A stretch of 64,000 nt of DNA from positions 1 through 64,000 of the forward strand of contig NZ_JAUCGJ010000017.1 in NCBI RefSeq assembly GCF_030378065.1, written 5' to 3'. Below the pieces are notes generated by a model. That model was not told the DNA's origin, ran no database searches, and worked only from the letters and a program-made list of their open reading frames with translations. Source of the DNA: Candidatus Venteria ishoeyi. GTDB lineage: Bacteria > Pseudomonadota > Gammaproteobacteria > Beggiatoales > Beggiatoaceae. Shown here piece by piece: positions 10,639 to 18,067 of the stretch; the stretch's first letter is position 1, and each line of letters opens with the position of its first letter. A program made the translations under genes and the position numbers.

Positions 10639-11688
10639 ATGAAAAATATTGAAGAAATAGTTACTATTAAAAGAAATTCACTAAAAACTGATCGACTTGA
10701 TATGTCTTTTGGCGAGCTAATGAACATGTTTGAGGACAAGGAGTTATTTATTACTCCTGAATATCAGCGAGTTTTTAGATGGACTGATTTTCAGCAGACA
10801 CGGTTTATCGAGTCAGTTTTACTTGGAATTCCCATCCCCCCTATATTTGTTGCGGAAGATGACCATGGAAAATGGGAAGTTGTTGATGGATTACAACGTA
10901 TCTCAACTATTTTTGCTTTTTTTGGGCTACTTGAGTCTCTTCCCGAAAAAAATCATACCACTTTAACGCCTGGTGAGTTAATTAAAGAACTGGAAGGCCT
11001 CACTGTTGTAACTATTCCCCTAAAGCTAAAAACTACAATTAAACGTTCGGTATGTCGGATAGAAATAGTTAGGTGGGATAGTATAGAAGATATAAGATAT
11101 GAATTATTTAATCGCCTGAATACTGGTGCAAGCCCACTATCAGATCAAGAGATTAGGAATGCTATTTTTGGATCCTATGATGTCGATTTAAATATGGTAT
11201 TACGTGAGATAGCCAAAAATGAAGAATTTCAAGCACTAATAAGTCCTAGTACCACCAAAAAAGAACAAATGTTCCTAGAGGAATTAGCCCTAAGATTTTT
11301 TGCTTTCAAACATTTTGAAGGAGAGTTTAAAACTACAGTTCCTCAATTTTTAACAGAATTTATGAAGTCTGTTTCAAGTGGAGAGTATCCATTTGATCTA
11401 ATTGAAGAAAAGTCATATTTCTTAGAAATAACTCACTTACTTAACGACAAGTATGGAAACTCGATATTTAGGCCAAAAGGAAATTTTGCACTACATATAT
11501 TCGATTCAATAGCATTTGCTTTAACTAAGACTTACCCAACAATAGTCGGTAATGAAAAAAAAATATTTTCTCGAATTGATGCTCTGGTTTCTGATAAAGA
11601 GTATAATGGAATAGGTACAAGCACATTTTCTAATATGCGAATTCGGAAGCGAATGGATCGAGCACTCGAGGTGTTTTCTCGTGCATGA
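10639..11688 (+). CDS. DUF262 (GmrSD N-terminal-like) protein
   Basis: The 349-residue protein has hallmarks of DUF262, a ParB/Srx-fold nucleotidase-like domain found in GmrS and many defence proteins. These are YQR (42-44), an invariant-looking Trp48, LLGIPIPPIF (61-70), DGLQR (83-87), FNRLNTG (157-163) and QEIRNA (170-175). It lacks an obvious DUF1524 HNH domain at its C-terminus, so it is not a full GmrSD. It overlaps the next gene by 8 bp. Base composition is clearly AT-rich compared with rodA upstream, a sign of transfer. I infer that it is the sensor or NTP-using half of a two-gene defence or toxin-antitoxin module; substrate unknown. Confidence 0.85.
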   Translation: MKNIEEIVTIKRNSLKTDRLDMSFGELMNMFEDKELFITPEYQRVFRWTDFQQTRFIESVLLGIPIPPIFVAEDDHGKWEVVDGLQRISTIFAFFGLLESLPEKNHTTLTPGELIKELEGLTVVTIPLKLKTTIKRSVCRIEIVRWDSIEDIRYELFNRLNTGASPLSDQEIRNAIFGSYDVDLNMVLREIAKNEEFQALISPSTTKKEQMFLEELALRFFAFKHFEGEFKTTVPQFLTEFMKSVSSGEYPFDLIEEKSYFLEITHLLNDKYGNSIFRPKGNFALHIFDSIAFALTKTYPTIVGNEKKIFSRIDALVSDKEYNGIGTSTFSNMRIRKRMDRALEVFSRA

Positions 11689-12301
11689 TGTAATCGAAGA
11701 AATTTCTGCTTCTAATAGCTGGCGTGATGGTGAATTTGCAAAGTTTAAATTAAATGCAGCTAATGTTGATAAAAACTTATGGTTCCGTATGTGTATTCCA
11801 ATGATATATGCACACTGGGAAGGTTTTGTTGTAAGCTCATTAAGAATACTTATTAGTTACTTAAATAGCTTAGAGTTAAATCCAAAAAATATTCGAACGA
11901 ATTTAGTGGTAATAGGGCTTGGGGATTCGTACAAGACTTTAAGTGGAAAGCAATCATTTGTACAGCGTATTGAATTTACCGATAAGTTTTCTAGTCTTTA
12001 TAAAGAAAGTTTAAAGTTTGCAAAAAAAATAGATACAAAATCAAATCTTAGATCAAATGTGCTCGAGGAACTATGTAAAATGTTCGGGTTCAATTATGAA
12101 AACTTTATAGAGTATACAAGCGATATAGACAGACTTGTGAATATCAGAAATAGCATAGCTCATGGGGAAAATGCTTTTCTACTTGATTTGGAAAATATTG
12201 ATAAATATATTAAAGCTGTAACGGCTGCCACTGATGTTTTACTTCGTGAGATACAACGCTTTGTAGAAGATAAAGAATATCTATTGCCAGGAAGCACCTA
12301 A
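11681..12301 (+). CDS. MAE_28990/MAE_18760-like HEPN predicted nuclease
   Basis: This 206-residue all-helical protein carries the HEPN RNase signature Rx4H as RNSIAH (residues 156-161) near its C-terminus and the subfamily motif AHWEGFV (44-50). HEPN proteins with this motif are typically metal-independent RNases acting in defence or as toxins. The start is GTG 11681, inside the end of the DUF262 gene, so the two are co-translated. It shares that gene's AT-rich composition. RNase activity and the toxin role are inferred from family knowledge. Confidence 0.82.
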   Translation: MHDVIEEISASNSWRDGEFAKFKLNAANVDKNLWFRMCIPMIYAHWEGFVVSSLRILISYLNSLELNPKNIRTNLVVIGLGDSYKTLSGKQSFVQRIEFTDKFSSLYKESLKFAKKIDTKSNLRSNVLEELCKMFGFNYENFIEYTSDIDRLVNIRNSIAHGENAFLLDLENIDKYIKAVTAATDVLLREIQRFVEDKEYLLPGST

Positions 12302-12372
12302 CAAAATACTACACGCGGATCCAGCAAAGCAGTAAGTTTTTACTATTGCTCTAATTGCATCGCTTTAGCGTG

Positions 12373-12472
12373 CTAGTACAGCAATTGATAAGTACCGATA
12401 ATAATAATTAACCATTAAGACAAGGCTCTTGGCTAAATTTTTATTATTCATATTTAGTATTTGCTGTACTAG
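12373..12472. repeat. CTAG-end MITE-like element, 100 bp
   Basis: The perfect 12-bp terminal inverted repeats CTAGTACAGCAA and TTGCTGTACTAG bound an AT-rich, non-coding 76-bp interior. The ends match the CTAGTACA ends of elements at 8500, 17860 and 17965. It lies just after the DUF262-HEPN island. No transposase is present. Confidence 0.75.
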
Positions 12473-12556
12473 TGAACATAATCGTTAGGCAGAACAGTCG
12501 TCGCACTCCTTAAAGGATTGCTAATCCTTGGTTCCTGATCCAAGTTTTATGAAGAC

Positions 12557-13276
12557 TTAAATCCGCCACTGCACTTGTTGCATTAAGCGTTGTTTAAAGG
12601 GTTCCAGAGCTTCACCCTGCTCGCCAATAATTGCCAGATTACCCTGTTGCGGCTGTACCGGGATTAATTCACCATGCAAACGGTGATCGGCTATGCGTTG
12701 TGGCTTTTCAGCAATGCTGGTTGGGGCGTAGAGCACGGTGACAACACCTTTTGAGCCTTGTAATACCAGGTGCATACCCCGCTCTCCCACAATATCACAA
12801 TAACTGACGTGCAAGATGGTACCAATCTCACCTTTGCATTGCGCCCCGAAGCTGGCAAGTATGCTGTTTAATTTATCTTGCGGCGTTTCTGCAGGCGGAT
12901 TATGTGCCACTTGCAGAAATTGAGGTTCATTATAGACATGTGCCAGCATTTCTTTTGCCAGTCCGTTTGTGTCATTAAAAAACCAGAGTTGCGCGCTGAT
13001 CGCAATGCCTAAAACCAAAGCCGCAGCCATTGCCAGCATGGGTTTGGATACACTGCGAAAACGCTGGTGTTGGTGCAGGCTTTGTTGTAATAAAATTTTA
13101 TCTGCCAGATCTTCAGGCACGGGGGTAGCAAGCGCCTGCGCTAATTGACTGTCAAATATGCGTAATTCATGGGCAAAAAAGCGGGCATTTTCATCCTCTG
13201 CCATTTTTTCCAGGAAATCGGGCTTTGAATCTTGTGGATTACTGTAACAACGGCGGCGAAATTCCAGATCATCCAT
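12557..13276 (-). CDS. DUF3379-type anti-sigma factor
   Basis: A 239-residue protein with a cytoplasmic N-terminal part starting MDDLEFRRRCYSNPQD, one membrane segment (PMLAMAAALVLGIAISA) and a periplasmic C-terminal domain of about 120 residues. This matches membrane anti-sigma factors of the DUF3379 type. I chose ATG 13276 because it has AGGACAGGA just upstream and overlaps the sigma gene stop by 8 bp. A longer frame adds 15 residues. It presumably holds the sigma factor encoded just upstream at the membrane until a signal arrives. Confidence 0.8.
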   Translation of the reverse strand: MDDLEFRRRCYSNPQDSKPDFLEKMAEDENARFFAHELRIFDSQLAQALATPVPEDLADKILLQQSLHQHQRFRSVSKPMLAMAAALVLGIAISAQLWFFNDTNGLAKEMLAHVYNEPQFLQVAHNPPAETPQDKLNSILASFGAQCKGEIGTILHVSYCDIVGERGMHLVLQGSKGVVTVLYAPTSIAEKPQRIADHRLHGELIPVQPQQGNLAIIGEQGEALEPFKQRLMQQVQWRI

Positions 13277-13823
13277 GTTCCTGTCCTTTATGTTGTGGGG
13301 AAGAGGATGTTGATTGTTCATCCTGGTACAAGGCTTTCAGTTGTGCGCGCGCACGAAATAAGCGCGTGGCAACGGTATTGGGGTTCATTTCTAAAATCTG
13401 GGCGATTTCCTCACCACTGAAACCACCAACAACCTGTAATACCAAAGGTTCCCGGTATTCGACTTCGAGTCGGGCAATCGCACGTTGCAAGCCATAATGC
13501 TCGCGCTCTTGTATACTGTCGACTGCCGCATCGCCACCATGCAGTTCAATATCAACAAAATCCGGGGTGTATTTTTCAAAACGCCTTGCATTTTCGCGGC
13601 GTACAATGGTGATTAACCAGGCTTTTGCCGCTTTTTCATTTCTCAGGGAGTCCAGCTTGCGCCAGGCACGTAAAAAGGTTTCCTGCGTCAGGTCTTCGGC
13701 AATTTGGGCGTGACCACATAACCAATAGGCATAACGATAAATATCGCTGTGCAGTGCGCGGGTTAGTTTTTCAAAGCGTTTTTGTTTGCTGTCCATGTCT
13801 TTAGAGACCGTTTGATTCAGCAT
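13269..13823 (-). CDS. ECF-type sigma-70 factor
   Basis: A 184-residue sigma factor with region 2 (ALHSDIYRYAYWLCG, AEDLTQETFLRAWR) and region 4 with its helix-turn-helix (GGFSGEEIAQILEMN, VATRLFRARAQL). Without regions 1 and 3 it belongs to the extracytoplasmic function group. AAGGAAGGG precedes ATG 13823. Its stop overlaps the anti-sigma start, the standard sigma/anti-sigma pairing. It sits 21 bp after an SDR gene at the end of the Hcp gene run and may share that transcript. Confidence 0.92.
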   Translation of the reverse strand: MLNQTVSKDMDSKQKRFEKLTRALHSDIYRYAYWLCGHAQIAEDLTQETFLRAWRKLDSLRNEKAAKAWLITIVRRENARRFEKYTPDFVDIELHGGDAAVDSIQEREHYGLQRAIARLEVEYREPLVLQVVGGFSGEEIAQILEMNPNTVATRLFRARAQLKALYQDEQSTSSSPQHKGQEHG

Positions 13824-13844
13824 TTTCTTTCCCTTCCTTTTCTG

Positions 13845-14672
13845 TCAGGGGATATGACGTATCACCCAATCCATCCAACGATAAGGCAGAATACGGCGTA
13901 AGGTAGCAAATAAATAAGTTGGAAAGGTGACGTAATAGCGTATTTGTGGACGTGGATTTTCCAGTGCATGAATCACACGTTGATAGACTGCATCTGGCGA
14001 CTGGGTAAATTTTGAAGCATTACCTTCTTTTTCCAGACGTGCCAACACGCTTTGATATTTTTCACGATAAAAACTTTGCTCCCAGGCAATGTTATGCAAA
14101 AACATCATACGCCCATTTTCCCTAAAACGACTGCGTATGGGGCCGGGTTGAATCAGCGAAATAAAAATACCACTGCCATGCAGTTCCAGGCGCTGGGTAT
14201 CTGCCAAACCTTCCAGCGCGTGCTTACTGGCATTATAAGCACCACGATAAGGCATGGACATAAAACCTAAAATGGAGCTGTTGTGAATAATGCGCCCCTG
14301 GCCTTGCTTGCGCATAATAGGAATCACAGCATTGGTCAGCTCCATCCAGCCAAATAAATTGGTTTCAAACTGCTCCCGCAACACTGCGCGACTGAGATCT
14401 TCGACCGCGCCGGGTTGTCCGTAAGCCCCGTTATTAAATAAGGCATCAAGCTTTCCATCAGTCAGTTTCAGCATGGCTTTCACTGCGGCTTGTATTGAAG
14501 CTGAATCCGCTAAATCCAGTTGCAGGCTTTCCAGACCTTCGGTTTTGAGTTTTTCGACATCGGCTATTTTGCGAGCTGTGGCAAACACCCGATAACCCCG
14601 TTGTTGCAGTTGTTTGGCGACATAATAACCAATACCACTGGAACAGCCAGTGATTAAAATCGTTTTTTCCAT
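13845..14672 (-). CDS. Short-chain dehydrogenase/reductase (SDR) family
   Basis: A 275-residue classical SDR with the NAD(P)-binding motif TGCSSGIG near the N-terminus, NNGAYG, catalytic Ser in HNSSILGF and the YNASK active-site motif (Tyr and Lys). An Arg after the first strand (TARK) suggests NADP preference. The substrate cannot be told from sequence. It lies 33 bp after the third Hcp gene and 21 bp before the sigma factor, so it may be part of that operon, but no functional link is evident. Confidence 0.9.
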   Translation of the reverse strand: MEKTILITGCSSGIGYYVAKQLQQRGYRVFATARKIADVEKLKTEGLESLQLDLADSASIQAAVKAMLKLTDGKLDALFNNGAYGQPGAVEDLSRAVLREQFETNLFGWMELTNAVIPIMRKQGQGRIIHNSSILGFMSMPYRGAYNASKHALEGLADTQRLELHGSGIFISLIQPGPIRSRFRENGRMMFLHNIAWEQSFYREKYQSVLARLEKEGNASKFTQSPDAVYQRVIHALENPRPQIRYYVTFPTYLFATLRRILPYRWMDWVIRHIP

Positions 14673-14705
14673 GTTTCAAAACTCAGCATTAATAATTCAG
14701 TATCA

Positions 14706-15662
14706 TCAAGTAACCTTACCCGCTTTCCAATCAAATTTTCTTGCAGGTTTAACTTTACCGCGCTTACCACTGACAACATCGCCTTCGGCAAAAATAAACT
14801 CAGCAACATCATAGCTGATTTCCAGGCGTTCTATCGGCATATCTTCATCGGCTCCTTCAATATGATAATTGACAATATTGGCATCTTTTAATATCACCGT
14901 TAAGTAAAGGTTTTGTGCATCGGTTAAGGGTTGCTCATCACTGGCACCCACCAGCATGGGACGGTACATCTTAAAGGTGCAGGAGGTTAATGGCTGACCT
15001 TCACAACAGACTGCCAATAATTTAGATGAGCTACTGTCTATCCGTTTATCTAATTCCAGGGGTTCGTGTTGGGAAAGCTCTTCCAGCTCATCTTTATAAT
15101 CAATTTCAAAATCATTTTCATCAATTTCAAAGTTATCAATACGTTCTATATTTTTATTCAAATGTTGGTAAGCATGGACAAAATTTTCAGGCATACCCTC
15201 AAGGTTAAGTTCATCGTCTTCATCATTTTCCAGGCTTAAAGCAATATTTGCAGATTGGATTAATTCTCGCCGTTCCTGCTCTAGCGCCTGTTGTTTTTGT
15301 TTCATCTCCTTACTAATATTCTTAAAGTTTTTTTGTATGTTGGTTTGCCAGTTGGCCAGTTGGTGCATAAATTTCCGGGAATCACCACCACCATGCTGAT
15401 AAAATTTTGTTTTCAAGCGCTCCAATTGCTGAAATTCATCTTTTAATGTATTAACGCTGTTTGATTTCAGTTTGGAAAGTTTCTGGGTTAAATGCTCTGA
15501 TGCTTTTAAAGCGTCTTTAATATCAGATTTGACATTCACTTTGCTATATTCCAGTGAAAAACCCCAGGATATCACCTCTATTTCCTGTTCATGATTCTTT
15601 ACCTGGCAATCACCAGTAATTGGACTGCCACCTTTATCCAGCATTTTTAAATAAATGGGCAT
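14706..15662 (-). CDS. Hcp-like T6SS tube protein with long helical insertion
   Basis: A 318-residue protein with a split Hcp fold. The N-terminal strands are at residues 1-38 (MPIYLKMLDKGGSPITGDCQ) and the rest at about 203-318 (LDKRIDSSSSKLLAVCCEG, LYLTVILKDANIVNY, FDWKAG). Between them is about 160 residues of charged, Gln/Lys/Glu-rich helical, probably coiled-coil sequence with an acidic stretch (ENDEDDELN). Normal Hcp has only a short loop there. It is third of three tandem hcp-like genes, 4 bp after the second. It could form part of a decorated tube or carry an effector or adaptor domain; this is inference. Confidence 0.78.
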   Translation of the reverse strand: MPIYLKMLDKGGSPITGDCQVKNHEQEIEVISWGFSLEYSKVNVKSDIKDALKASEHLTQKLSKLKSNSVNTLKDEFQQLERLKTKFYQHGGGDSRKFMHQLANWQTNIQKNFKNISKEMKQKQQALEQERRELIQSANIALSLENDEDDELNLEGMPENFVHAYQHLNKNIERIDNFEIDENDFEIDYKDELEELSQHEPLELDKRIDSSSSKLLAVCCEGQPLTSCTFKMYRPMLVGASDEQPLTDAQNLYLTVILKDANIVNYHIEGADEDMPIERLEISYDVAEFIFAEGDVVSGKRGKVKPARKFDWKAGKVT

Positions 15663-15666
15663 GATG

Positions 15667-16497
15667 TCAGCCTTGAGGCACTGCTTTTCCGGTAGTCCAA
15701 TCCCAGGAAATTACTTTATTACGCCCACGCTGTCCGGTACTGGGATCGCCTTCAACAAATTTGAATTTAGCTTTGTCATAATTAATTGCAACGATTTCTT
15801 TAGGCAAATCCTCGCCACTGTGTTTAATCTCAAAACGTGTGATGATGGCATCTTCCAAGGTGATTTCGACAAATTCCTTGGCACTTTTTGCCAGGTTAAT
15901 TTTACTGCCGGCAGCCGGAATATCGGCAGAGCGATATAAGGTGAAATGACATTCAGTGAGTTTTTCTGCGGTGCAACAGGCTGTTAACAGCTTATAGGAT
16001 GCTTTATCTGTATATTTTTCAAAAATCATTTCCGAATGTTTGGAACCTGAAAAGCGCTGACTGTAGGATTCAAGAAAGTTTTTAAACTTAACCATGCTGG
16101 TATCCAGGGTTTTATTACTGGTTTTCCAGCCTTGATCCAGATTGCCCAGTTCACTCTCAAAATTCTTGCGCCATTTTTCCAGTTCTGTCCTTAAACGAAT
16201 AAAGTGTTCATCACGTGATTCCGCCAGATCGCCGCCTTTGGCATAGCGGTTTAAGGTTTTAAAATCGGGCATGTTGCGGCGTAAGCGACTGATTTCTTTT
16301 AGCTCAATACCCTGATCCAGTTCATTTTGCAGTTGAAAACGGGAAACCTCCTCATCAAAGCTTTGTTTGCCATAAGTAAAAGCCTGATGCCAGCGAAAAA
16401 CCTCTATGGTACCTTCATGACCGAAGGCTGAACTGCCACCAGTGAATTTTCCACTTTGTCCTTTGATACGTAAAAAACCGTTACTTGCACCAGACAT
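15667..16497 (-). CDS. Hcp-like T6SS tube protein with medium helical insertion
   Basis: A 276-residue Hcp paralog. The N-terminal strands (about 1-43, with GFLRIKGQSGKFTGG) are followed by a helical insertion of about 110 residues. The conserved Hcp C-terminal block then resumes at FEKYTDKASYKLLTACC and ends ISWDWTTGKAVPQG. The C-terminal blocks of this and the flanking hcp-like genes are clearly related while the insertions are not, so they arose by duplication plus loop expansion. Good Shine-Dalgarno AAAGGTGG; 3 bp after the first hcp gene. Confidence 0.8.
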   Translation of the reverse strand: MSGASNGFLRIKGQSGKFTGGSSAFGHEGTIEVFRWHQAFTYGKQSFDEEVSRFQLQNELDQGIELKEISRLRRNMPDFKTLNRYAKGGDLAESRDEHFIRLRTELEKWRKNFESELGNLDQGWKTSNKTLDTSMVKFKNFLESYSQRFSGSKHSEMIFEKYTDKASYKLLTACCTAEKLTECHFTLYRSADIPAAGSKINLAKSAKEFVEITLEDAIITRFEIKHSGEDLPKEIVAINYDKAKFKFVEGDPSTGQRGRNKVISWDWTTGKAVPQG

Positions 16498-16500
16498 GTC

Positions 16501-17037
16501 TTAGCCACCTTTTGCAGTTGCCCAACTAAAAGTCATTGATAAGGGCTTACTGGATAATTCCCCGGTTTTTTTATCAATGGCCTTATATTTGAACTGAATA
16601 CCTTCGTAGGTAATATCGATAGTTTCCGTAGGGATTTCTTCTTCATCACCTTTGATTTCATAAGAAGAAATATAAGCTCCTTCCAAAACCACTTGTAAAA
16701 ACCAGTCATTAGGCGGCGCAAGATTGCTTTGGCTGCCAGCATAAGCTGAACGGAATACTTCAAACGTACAGGTTTTCAGCGCCGCCCCCGTCCAACAGGC
16801 TTTCATCAGATCATCAGAAGCCATATCATAAAACTTTTCAAACTTCATCACGCCGGGGGTGGATTTTGGCAATTTCTTTTTACTGCCTTCCCCCTGTTTT
16901 TCTGCTTCCATGCTTTGTAATACGCTGGTTTCCCAATTGCTGATTTCAATTTTTTTTTCATGTCCTTTGGCTTTACAATTGCCTTCAAAAGGCCCTCCTG
17001 TTTTGGGTATGATTTTGAGATAGGCATGGGTGGACAT
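16501..17037 (-). CDS. hcp: Hcp-like T6SS tube protein, standard size
   Basis: A 178-residue Hcp-family protein, close to the usual 160-175 residues. It begins AYLKIIPKTGGPFEGNCKAK, has the central block FEKFYDMASDDLMKACWTG and ends SLSMTFSWATAKGG. Hcp hexamers stack into the inner tube of type VI secretion systems and are expelled with effectors. Only a short Lys-rich loop (about 42-62) stands where its two downstream paralogs have long insertions. It follows tssE by 12 bp. No VgrG, TssB/C or ClpV gene is in the window. Confidence 0.85.
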   Translation of the reverse strand: MSTHAYLKIIPKTGGPFEGNCKAKGHEKKIEISNWETSVLQSMEAEKQGEGSKKKLPKSTPGVMKFEKFYDMASDDLMKACWTGAALKTCTFEVFRSAYAGSQSNLAPPNDWFLQVVLEGAYISSYEIKGDEEEIPTETIDITYEGIQFKYKAIDKKTGELSSKPLSMTFSWATAKGG

Positions 17038-17049
17038 GGTATCTGGCCT

Positions 17050-17538
17050 TTAAGTGGCAAGTGATAAGGTGACGGGTGATTGCTGGTGTGGTTTAATCGA
17101 TAAGGGAAAAGACAGTGGCTCGGTATGACCATTAATGATTAATTCCGCTTCCAACTGCCCCAGCAGGGTTTTATGATCACCGCCCTCAGGATAGTCCAGG
17201 AAAACCCGCGCATTTTGCAAACGTGGCTCATAAATACGAATCGTATCTTCCAGAAAACGTGCCAGAGACTGTTGATCTTCATGACTTTCGGTATATAAAG
17301 CACCAAAGTCAGGCACGCCATAATCAATCACGCTACGTTCCCGGTTTTCCAGTTCTGCCAAGGCAAAGGGACAGCGCGTATTCAGCAGCCAGGTCAGATC
17401 ACGCTCTAACCCGGCTAATAAATCTTCGCGCAAATAAGCCTGTCGCAAACGGGTTTCAGTTTTTTGCTCGGGTTTATCGTCAAGTAAACGATCTAATAAA
17501 GAAGCCCGAACATAACCCGGTTTTCTGCGCTGTTTCAT
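17050..17538 (-). CDS. tssE: Type VI secretion baseplate subunit TssE (gp25-like)
   Basis: A 162-residue protein with the TssE/gp25 pattern: ASLLDRLLDDKP at the N-terminus, a Glu/Arg-rich helix DLLAGLERDLTWLLNTRCP, then SVIDYGVPDFG and RLQNARVFLDYPEG. TssE is a wedge component of the T6SS baseplate from which the sheath and tube are built. It leads the hcp-like genes in a tight minus-strand cluster. Its ATG at 17538 has a poor Shine-Dalgarno, and a strong hairpin lies just before it. The rest of the T6SS apparatus must be elsewhere or absent. Confidence 0.85.
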   Translation of the reverse strand: MKQRRKPGYVRASLLDRLLDDKPEQKTETRLRQAYLREDLLAGLERDLTWLLNTRCPFALAELENRERSVIDYGVPDFGALYTESHEDQQSLARFLEDTIRIYEPRLQNARVFLDYPEGGDHKTLLGQLEAELIINGHTEPLSFPLSIKPHQQSPVTLSLAT

Positions 17539-17550
17539 GTCAGAGTGCCC

Positions 17551-17584
17551 GTGACAGCTTAAGCGTTTACGCTTAAGCTGTCAC
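17551..17584 (-). terminator. 15-bp perfect hairpin between DUF1737-like gene and tssE
   Basis: The arms GTGACAGCTTAAGCG and CGCTTAAGCTGTCAC enclose a 4-nt loop. On the minus strand the hairpin begins within the last codons of the upstream small gene, including its TAA, and ends 12 bp before tssE. There is no U run after it, so an attenuator, RNA-stability element or processing site is as likely as a terminator. Confidence 0.6.
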
Positions 17585-17830
17585 TTTTCTAACCAGCAGC
17601 ATGGGCTGGTAATAATATTCTTCATTATGCTCAAGCTGAATCGACATGGAGCCTTGCGGCTTGTAGCCTTTGAGAATCATACTACTGACCCGGTTTTCCA
17701 GTTTTGCTAAATCCGGTTCACAAATAACAATATAAGGTTTTTGGGTGGGTTTTACTTGTGCCATTGGAGAGAGTTCCAGTAAAAAAATGAATACGATGAA
17801 AAATATCAAACTTCGAGTATAACGAAACAA
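17573..17830 (-). CDS. Small exported DUF1737-like protein
   Basis: An 85-residue protein with a signal-peptide-like N-terminus (RSLIFFIVFIFLLELSPMA). The mature part of about 60 residues contains LENRVSSMILKGYKPQGSMS and YYYQPMLLV, reminiscent of DUF1737, a short domain of unknown function. The start is most likely TTG 17830 with GAGG six bases upstream; no in-frame ATG precedes the signal sequence. It heads the tssE-hcp run. Family assignment is from pattern memory and is moderate. Confidence 0.6.
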   Translation of the reverse strand: MFRYTRSLIFFIVFIFLLELSPMAQVKPTQKPYIVICEPDLAKLENRVSSMILKGYKPQGSMSIQLEHNEEYYYQPMLLVRKVTA

Positions 17831-17859
17831 AACCTCAGCGTCATCCAGGAGTTTTTAAT

Positions 17860-17968
17860 CTAGTACAGCGAACACTAATTTCACATAATAACTTTGTGTA
17901 GGACTGGCAGTCCTTTAAGGACTGCCAGTCCTGAAGTTATTATTTGTTTTTACCAGTTACGGTACTAG
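17860..17968. repeat. CTAG-end palindromic element
   Basis: It begins CTAGTACAGCG and ends GGTACTAG. The centre has a 14-bp-arm hairpin, AGGACTGGCAGTCC / GGACTGCCAGTCCT (17900-17932), extended by flanking AATAACTT / AAGTTATT. Its right-hand CTAG is also the left end of the next element, so two elements abut and share one CTAG. Confidence 0.65.
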
Positions 17969-18052
17969 TACATCAGCAATATTCTATTGTCGGGCTTCAT
18001 ACCAAAGACCTGACAGGTTTTTAAAACCTGTCAGGTCTGCACTTCCATCAAA
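17965..18052. repeat. CTAG-end palindromic element, copy B2
   Basis: This is a reverse-complement match of the 8500-8607 element. It starts CTAGTACATCAGCAAT and contains the same 33-nt palindrome (18006-18038). The far end lacks a recognisable CTAG inverted repeat, so this copy seems truncated where it meets the 3' end of the CAP-protein gene. Confidence 0.65.
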
Positions 18053-18067
18053 ACATGAATGGTTGCC

